Shown: piece after piece, positions 33,987 through 39,168 of the stretch | How the letters are laid out: each line of letters starts with the position of its first letter | Position numbering within the stretch: the stretch's first letter is position 1 | NCBI GenBank assembly: GCA_020443075.1 | Contig: JAGRIU010000068.1 | Coordinates: 1 to 39,168 of the forward strand | Reading direction: 5' to 3' | Length of the DNA: 39,168 nt | DNA from: Alphaproteobacteria bacterium | GTDB taxonomy: Bacteria; Pseudomonadota; Alphaproteobacteria; Micavibrionales; Micavibrionaceae | Made by a program: the position numbers and the translations under genes | The notes under the pieces: generated by a model | The model's input: the letters and a program-made list of their open reading frames with translations, nothing else | Database searches by the model: none | Told to the model about the DNA's origin: nothing

Positions 33987-34966
33987 GCAAGCCGCATCTT
34001 ATTCTTTGGGGAGGATCATGGGAGCCGCTGAATGAAGCGCTCACGCCTGAAAATATCGATTCCCATGCAAAGGTCTCTTACGTTTTTTTGAAAGAGGCTT
34101 TGAGCGCCCACTTCGATGTGACCGGGATTGACGAGTTCGACAAGATCGGCGCGCTTGAACTGCGCAAGGATACGCTGGGCGTGCTCTCTACCTTTCAGGC
34201 CGGGTTTACGCAGCTGCGCGAGAAAAGGCCAGCGCTTTATCAGAAAATAGCGCCTTTGCTGTGCAGAAAAAAGTTTTCGATCCTTGATGAAACGACTGGC
34301 AGACGCACGTGCGAGGATAAGCTTTTTACAGTTATCCCACCCGATTATGCCCTTAAAAACAAGTTGCAGAATTTTCTCAGCCCCTCGCGGGCCTATCATA
34401 TGGGTTGGTGCGCTTCTCCGGCTTATTGTTATCCGCAGGAGGATCAGACCTTTACCGTGTTTGTCGATCACGGCCATTACGCGGGAGACGATTACACCGA
34501 TGTCGTGATGCAGGCTCTGCGCTCTTTGGATGCGGATGTGCGCGTTTTTATACAAGGCAATGACGGGGTTATGGAGTGGGATCTCTCGCAGGGCTGGAGG
34601 CCGGAGACCTATCAGCGGGCCAATAAAGTGCCTTGGGCGCAGATGATGTCCTATTACCGCCGCGCGCATCTATTTTGCCTGACGCATAAGGAAAGCGCGG
34701 GATTAAGCTCGATCGAAGCCGCGATGAGCGGCGCGCGGCTGGTTATTCCTCATTTGAACGGTCAGGCGTTTTTGCATGAAGGGCTGTTACAGCCGCCTTT
34801 GGATTTCAAGCTGGTCGCTTGTGATGTGGAAGCTCTGCGTACCTGTTTTGAAGAGCAAATCCAGCGCGGCGTTGATAAACAGGCCAATCACAAAGCTTTG
34901 AAAGAGCATTCGTCGTGGGACCAAGCCGCGCAGCGGATTTATGACGTTTTAGCCGGTATCAAATAA
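33983..34966 (+). CDS. Probable GT-B glycosyltransferase, divergent
   Basis: This 327-residue protein is not a clear member of a family I can name. The C-terminal part has KVPWAQMMSYYRRAHLFCLTH and ESAGLSSIEAAMSGARLVIPH (about 211-251), which matches the donor-binding end of GT-B enzymes with a late glutamate. The N-terminal half starts with a strand LILWGGSW. The middle carries VFVDHGHYAGDDYTDVVM, a run typical of the second Rossmann domain. It is the last gene of the operon and probably another transferase. Its end overlaps the convergent glycosyltransferase by 28 bases. Confidence 0.65.
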   Translation: MSKPHLILWGGSWEPLNEALTPENIDSHAKVSYVFLKEALSAHFDVTGIDEFDKIGALELRKDTLGVLSTFQAGFTQLREKRPALYQKIAPLLCRKKFSILDETTGRRTCEDKLFTVIPPDYALKNKLQNFLSPSRAYHMGWCASPAYCYPQEDQTFTVFVDHGHYAGDDYTDVVMQALRSLDADVRVFIQGNDGVMEWDLSQGWRPETYQRANKVPWAQMMSYYRRAHLFCLTHKESAGLSSIEAAMSGARLVIPHLNGQAFLHEGLLQPPLDFKLVACDVEALRTCFEEQIQRGVDKQANHKALKEHSSWDQAAQRIYDVLAGIK

Positions 34967-36066
34967 TCTTCGAATTGCCGCATAACGGAGGGCAGAGCAA
35001 AAACTTCCGGCAGGATTGAGAGTGCAGGTGTTTGTTTAGGCGTTATTTGAACATGCTGCATGGCCGACACAAATTCATCCATCGTATCGACGATCTTTAA
35101 ATCTTGTGGCCGCGCATATTTGGCAATATCGCTGATCCCTCCGGCTTCGCGCATGGCAATCGCCGGCAGACCGCAGGCAAAACCTTCGAGCACAACATTG
35201 GGCATGCCTTCCCAGCGCGAGGGGAGCAGCAAGGCATCGGCCTGAGCGGCTACGCTCCATGGCTGGTCATGATAGCCGCGCAAAAAGACATGATCGCCTA
35301 AATGATGTTCGGCAATCAGGCGTTCGAGATCTTTTCTGTGGTCGCCTTCGCCGATCAAATCCAGCCGCCAGTTTTGTACAGGCAGATCCGTTTTGGCCAG
35401 AGATTCAATCAGGCGATCATAGCCTTTTTCGTAAGACAAACGCCCGACGCAGACGAACGATAATGTTTTATCCCGGCCCGGGATATTCTCAAAAACCTCG
35501 GGCATGTTTTTAAGAACGCGCTGCGTATCGACCGGATTGAACAAAACAGCATGGTTGTGCGTTGAAATTTTTATATCATTGCGAAACTGATCGATCATCT
35601 GCGAACAATTGCTGATGACCAGATCGGCGCGCTGATAGAGCAGCTTATAGATAAACCAGCACAAGCGTCCTTTTGGCCCGTATTGCGTAATCAGAACATA
35701 CGGCAAGGCGGCTTCGCGCACAATCACACGCAGGCGCGGGAAGAATAGTTTCATGAGCAGCGCCAGCCCATTGATATGCACCATGGTTGTAAAGAGGATA
35801 TCGGGCCGATGCTCTTTGATAAAAGAAATCAACTTCAAGACGCTGCCTTTGATGGTTCGGTTTGTAAAAGTAAAGACCAGAATATCGGGCGCAAGCCATT
35901 CGCGCGCCGGGCCTGTTTCATTGAGCGCGAGGAAAAGCGGTTCAAAACGCGTACGATCCAGATTGTTCATCAATGTAATCAGTGCCCGCTCGGCCCCGCC
36001 TGCAGAGAAATTGGGCAGCATGAACAAAACTTTTTTGCGATTTTTAAAGGGTTTCGTAGAGCACAT
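34939..36066 (-). CDS. Glycosyltransferase family 4
   Basis: This 375-residue GT-B enzyme has FMLPNFSAGGAERALITLM (15-33), VIVREAALP, FVCVGRLSYEKGYDRLIESL (about 209-228), LIGEGDHRKDLERLI, VFLRGYHDQPW and LLLPSRWEGMPNVVLEGFACG with the E-x7-E pair. It would add a sugar to the growing glycan. The ATG overlaps the dehydrogenase stop by 23 bases; the next gene upstream supplies a uronic acid donor, so a uronosyl transferase is a reasonable guess, not more. Confidence 0.92.
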   Translation of the reverse strand: MCSTKPFKNRKKVLFMLPNFSAGGAERALITLMNNLDRTRFEPLFLALNETGPAREWLAPDILVFTFTNRTIKGSVLKLISFIKEHRPDILFTTMVHINGLALLMKLFFPRLRVIVREAALPYVLITQYGPKGRLCWFIYKLLYQRADLVISNCSQMIDQFRNDIKISTHNHAVLFNPVDTQRVLKNMPEVFENIPGRDKTLSFVCVGRLSYEKGYDRLIESLAKTDLPVQNWRLDLIGEGDHRKDLERLIAEHHLGDHVFLRGYHDQPWSVAAQADALLLPSRWEGMPNVVLEGFACGLPAIAMREAGGISDIAKYARPQDLKIVDTMDEFVSAMQHVQITPKQTPALSILPEVFALPSVMRQFEDYLIPAKTS

Positions 36067-37357
36067 GGTCAGGAAATTCTAATGCTTTCCAAACCGCTTT
36101 AACATCATAAATCGCAGATGCGTTTCCTTTTTCCTCTGCCCGCAGAAGATGCAGGATGGAAGATGGGCTCATTTGCGCGTAGCTTTTATGATTTACCGCC
36201 AGAACGAGGCCGTCATAAGATGCGTTTTGCGGCAGGGCGGCCAAAAGGCTTAGGCCGTATTCGCGTTCGACCTCTTCGGGAATAGCGTGCGGGTCGTGAA
36301 TGTCAATTTGATAACCCATTGATTGCAGGGCCTTGATAATATCGACAACCTTGGTGTTGCGCACATCGTTGATGTTTTCCTTGAAGGTAAACCCTAAGAT
36401 GAGGATGCGTTTTTCACTGGCCGGTGACGAGCTTACGCTGTTCATCAGGTTCTCAACACGCCCAGCGACATACGCGCCCATTCCATCATTGATTTTGCGT
36501 CCGGCCAGAATGACTTCTGGGTTGTGGCCAATATCCAGAGCGCTTTTCGCCAGATAGTACGGGTCCACGCCGATGCAGTGCCCGCCGACAAGACCGGGGC
36601 TAAAGGGTAGGAAATTCCATTTGGTACGCGCAGCTTCCAACACGTCATAAGCAGATATGCCCATTTTGTTGAGCAGCATGGTGACTTCGTTGACGAAAGC
36701 GATATTGATATCGCGCTGGGCGTTTTCTATGGCTTTGGAGGCTTCGGCGGTTTTTATATTTTTAGCCTTGAAGATTTTGCCGCCATTCATCTGTCCGTAG
36801 AGATCGGCTAGCAAGTCGGCTGCCTCTTCGGTTTGCGCGGCCACGACCTTATAGATGTTTTCGACCGTATGTTCTTCGTCTCCGGGGTTTATGCGCTCGG
36901 GCGAGTAGCCGAGAATAAAGTCTTCCCCGCTTTTCAAACCGCTTTTTTCTTCGAGAATTTTTCCGCAAATGTCTTCGGTTACGCCGGGATAGACTGTGCT
37001 TTCATAGACGATGATATTGCCTTTTTGGATGAGAGGGCCCAGCGCAGCCGTGGCTTTTTCAACGATGCCCAGATCGGGCTCATTATCCTGATCAATCGGC
37101 GTAGGCACAGTGACGATATAAATATCAGCGTCTTTGATATCGTTGATCTGATCGGTGAATTTGCAGGTCGAAGCCCGCAGGACAGACTGGCGGATTTCCC
37201 GGTTGGAATCCCGGCCTTCCTTGAGTTCGGACACGCGCACAGCGTTAATATCATAGCCTGCTACGGGGCCGTACTTAGCCAGCGCGACTGCCAAGGGCAT
37301 TCCGACGTAGCCCAAGCCGACAACGGCGATTTTCATCTTCTTGAGATCATAGCTCAT
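36044..37357 (-). CDS. UDP-N-acetylhexosamine 6-dehydrogenase (TviB/WbpO type)
   Basis: This NAD-dependent enzyme oxidises C6 of a UDP-N-acetylhexosamine to a uronic acid. The 437-residue product has the NAD motif VVGLGYVGMPLAVALA (12-27), TVPTPID (83-89), YESTVYPGVTED (118-129), GYSPERINPGD (150-160), the lysine/asparagine helix EASKAIENAQRDINIAF (205-221) and the catalytic Cys261 in GGHCIGVDPYY. ERINPGDEEHT is the wording I associate with TviB and WbpO, which act on UDP-GlcNAc or UDP-GalNAc. The ATG overlaps the AsnB stop as ATGA. The uronic acid could then be turned into an amide by an AsnB-type enzyme. Confidence 0.92.
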   Translation of the reverse strand: MSYDLKKMKIAVVGLGYVGMPLAVALAKYGPVAGYDINAVRVSELKEGRDSNREIRQSVLRASTCKFTDQINDIKDADIYIVTVPTPIDQDNEPDLGIVEKATAALGPLIQKGNIIVYESTVYPGVTEDICGKILEEKSGLKSGEDFILGYSPERINPGDEEHTVENIYKVVAAQTEEAADLLADLYGQMNGGKIFKAKNIKTAEASKAIENAQRDINIAFVNEVTMLLNKMGISAYDVLEAARTKWNFLPFSPGLVGGHCIGVDPYYLAKSALDIGHNPEVILAGRKINDGMGAYVAGRVENLMNSVSSSPASEKRILILGFTFKENINDVRNTKVVDIIKALQSMGYQIDIHDPHAIPEEVEREYGLSLLAALPQNASYDGLVLAVNHKSYAQMSPSSILHLLRAEEKGNASAIYDVKAVWKALEFPDHVLYETL

Positions 37358-39168
37358 GCAGCGTTTCTAGCGGAGGCAGGCTTGTTATGCAAGGCCCAAC
37401 TTTGTGCCATCAAAACCGCCCACAACGCTGTGTGGGTATCGGCGCGGCCTGTGATAAAGGCCTCCCAGAGCTTGCGCATTTCGGCCTTTTCATAGAGCCC
37501 CGTATCGGCCGCCAGTATATCTTCGGCCCAGCTGCGCAAATCTCCGCGTAACCAGCGAGCTATGGGCGGCGTGAAGCCTTGTTTGGGCCGGTTGATCAGC
37601 TCTTCGGGCACGTATTGGCACAAAAGTTCATAAAGCGGTTTCTTGCCTTTGCCCTGTCCTTTGAACACTTTTTCTTCAATGGGAATGCTCCACGCATATT
37701 CTATCACGTCTTTATCCAGCAAGGGCGAACGCACTTCGAGCGAGGCCGCCATAGAGGCCCTATCGACTTTGACCAGAATATCATCGGGCAGGTATACGTT
37801 GGTGTCGATCATCATCATGCACTCAAAAGCGTTCAAGCCTTCTTCCAGATCCAAACCAAGAATAGGGCGCGGTGCATCCGGATTGGCGGCCAGTGAACGC
37901 AGAATTGCTTCATCCAGCGTTTCATCCTGTAGATACCCGGCGATGGCATGCATACGCTTACCGTTCAGGCCGATCCGTTTATATCCGCTCTGGCCTATGC
38001 GTTCCAATAAGCTTGCCACTTGGCGGCGCGGCATAAAACGCGCGGCGGCCAAGAGTTTTTTAAGCATAAAATAGCGTTTATACCCGCAAAAGACTTCATC
38101 GCCGCCATCGCCGCTGAGCGCAACGATTGTATCTTTTCTGGCTTGAGCGCATAAAACGAGGGTCGGGATTTGTGAATAATCGGCGAAGGGTTCATCGTAG
38201 ATTTGCGGCAGGTCCTGAATGACGCCCAAGGCATCAGCTTCTTTGACGCGGTAGGTTGTATGATCTGTGCCCAGATGGGCGGCGATTTTTTCTGCTATGA
38301 GCGATTCATCGAAGGCTTCATCCGTGAAGCCTATGGAATAGGTTTTTACGGGCCGCGTGGATTGTTCCTGCATCAAGGCGGTTACAAGCGAACTATCAAT
38401 GCCGCCGGATAAAAACGAGCCCAAAGGCACGTCCGAGATCATCCGGAGCGCAACAGCTTCGCTAATTATCTCCTTGAAAGGTTTTTGTTTTTTATCATTT
38501 GAACCTTTTTTGACGCGCCAATAGCGAGTCATTTTTTCGGTGATGATTTTGGTGTTTTTGGATCGCAGATCCGATTCATGAAGGGTCACGACGCTTCCCG
38601 GCGAGATCTTTGAAACGTTTTTGTATATGGAGCGGGGCGCGGGTATAAATCCGAAATAATTGAATTGCTCCAGTGCCTCGCGGTCTATCTCCAGCGAGGA
38701 TGATGCAAAAGCTTGCAATGCTTTGAGCTCAGAGGCGAAGATCAGACATCCATCAATCCATCCCGCATAAAGCGGCTTTTTGCCAATGTGATCGCGCGCG
38801 AGGGTGAGCGTGCGTTCTCTGCGGTCCCACAAGGCCAACGCGAACATGCCTTTGATGTGCTCCAGCGTTTCGCTGACGCCGCAATGGGAGAAATGTTCCA
38901 ACAAAACTTCCGTATCGCTACGGCCGCGCAGGCTTAAATCTTTCGGAAGGTGGGCCAGCAGGTTTTTGAAATTGTAGATTTCGCCGTTGAACACCAAAAC
39001 ATAACGCCCGTTTTGGGATATCATGGGCTGGGCGCCTGCGGGGCTGAGATCAAGGATCGAAAGGCGGCGATGACCTAAAAATATGCCCGCGCCCTCTTGC
39101 TGCGCATCGTCCCAGTGCCCATCCGCATCCGGTCCGCGGTGGGCTAGACAAGAGGTCATTTTCTGCAA
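37354..39168 (-). CDS. Asparagine synthetase-type amidotransferase (AsnB family), 5' partial
   Basis: The visible 604 residues are most of an AsnB-family protein; the start with the expected Met-Cys lies beyond the right edge, perhaps 25-30 codons further. Present are LAHRGPDADGHWD (8-20), the LGHRRLSILDLSP segment, NGEIYNF (61-67), RSDTEVLLEHF and the ATP site SGGIDS at 254-259, then GGDEVFCGYKRYF and the LEVRSPLLDKDVIEYAW segment. It is complete enough to be a working glutamine-dependent enzyme if Cys2 is present. Placed before the dehydrogenase gene, it is the best candidate for amidating the uronic acid. Confidence 0.9.
   Translation of the reverse strand: MQKMTSCLAHRGPDADGHWDDAQQEGAGIFLGHRRLSILDLSPAGAQPMISQNGRYVLVFNGEIYNFKNLLAHLPKDLSLRGRSDTEVLLEHFSHCGVSETLEHIKGMFALALWDRRERTLTLARDHIGKKPLYAGWIDGCLIFASELKALQAFASSSLEIDREALEQFNYFGFIPAPRSIYKNVSKISPGSVVTLHESDLRSKNTKIITEKMTRYWRVKKGSNDKKQKPFKEIISEAVALRMISDVPLGSFLSGGIDSSLVTALMQEQSTRPVKTYSIGFTDEAFDESLIAEKIAAHLGTDHTTYRVKEADALGVIQDLPQIYDEPFADYSQIPTLVLCAQARKDTIVALSGDGGDEVFCGYKRYFMLKKLLAAARFMPRRQVASLLERIGQSGYKRIGLNGKRMHAIAGYLQDETLDEAILRSLAANPDAPRPILGLDLEEGLNAFECMMMIDTNVYLPDDILVKVDRASMAASLEVRSPLLDKDVIEYAWSIPIEEKVFKGQGKGKKPLYELLCQYVPEELINRPKQGFTPPIARWLRGDLRSWAEDILAADTGLYEKAEMRKLWEAFITGRADTHTALWAVLMAQSWALHNKPASARNAA

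Noticed and set aside
1..39168. Mobile elements, CRISPR arrays, tRNA genes or attachment sites
   Set aside because: Reading both strands showed no transposase or integrase frame, no spaced direct repeats and no tRNA-like cloverleaf. A computed repeat search was not possible here.

Overview
The window is a dense surface-glycan island from a Gram-negative bacterium, most likely a proteobacterium and perhaps an alphaproteobacterium. That guess rests on the lipid-A-type LAB_N gene at the left edge, the mid-range GC content and general gene style, and is held with low confidence. Almost every base is coding. No gene-free stretch exceeds about 130 bases, and I saw no tRNA, rRNA, insertion sequence, CRISPR array or integrase. 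Genes sit in seven alternating blocks, usually with ATGA-type overlaps or gaps of a few bases.

Left block, minus strand (271-11776): a sugar-acid pathway unlike the textbook ones. It holds a PseA/WbpG-type sugar amidotransferase with its HisF- and HisH-like ammonia partners, an RmlD-like reductase, an unusual NeuB-family synthase, a family 2 glycosyltransferase, a PseB-type 4,6-dehydratase, a class III aminotransferase where a DegT-type PseC would be expected, a PseF-type cytidylyltransferase, an aldo/keto reductase, a protein of unknown function and a GNAT acetyltransferase. No PseG-type hydrolase is visible. A good internal promoter precedes the PseB gene. The likely product is a CMP-activated, amidino-bearing nonulosonic acid or relative.

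Middle: a plus-strand pair (11881-13854, PhyH-family dioxygenase and sulfotransferase) faces a minus-strand operon (13819-25193). That operon begins with a sialic-acid-type neuB-neuC-neuA cassette, continues with an ABC flippase/exporter and a capsule-type transferase, then a carbamoyltransferase flanked by two tiny genes, and ends with an acyltransferase-3/SGNH fusion and an SGNH protein.

Right: a formyltransferase (+), a PIG-L deacetylase and FemAB-like acyltransferase pair (-), a plus-strand operon of AsnB, two family-4-type glycosyltransferases, an AsnB-like protein without its glutaminase cysteine and a further GT-B-like protein, and finally a minus-strand set of AsnB (cut by the window end), a TviB/WbpO-type UDP-HexNAc dehydrogenase and a family-4 glycosyltransferase.

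Together the genes could make two activated sialic-acid-like sugars and a uronic acid, assemble them with at least five glycosyltransferases, and decorate the glycan by amidation, amidination, carbamoylation, formylation, sulfation, O-acylation and de-N-acetylation. Three head-to-head junctions each carry overlapping opposed promoters, and all four tail-to-tail junctions overlap, leaving no space for ordinary terminators. The strongest candidate for an undescribed system is the left block.
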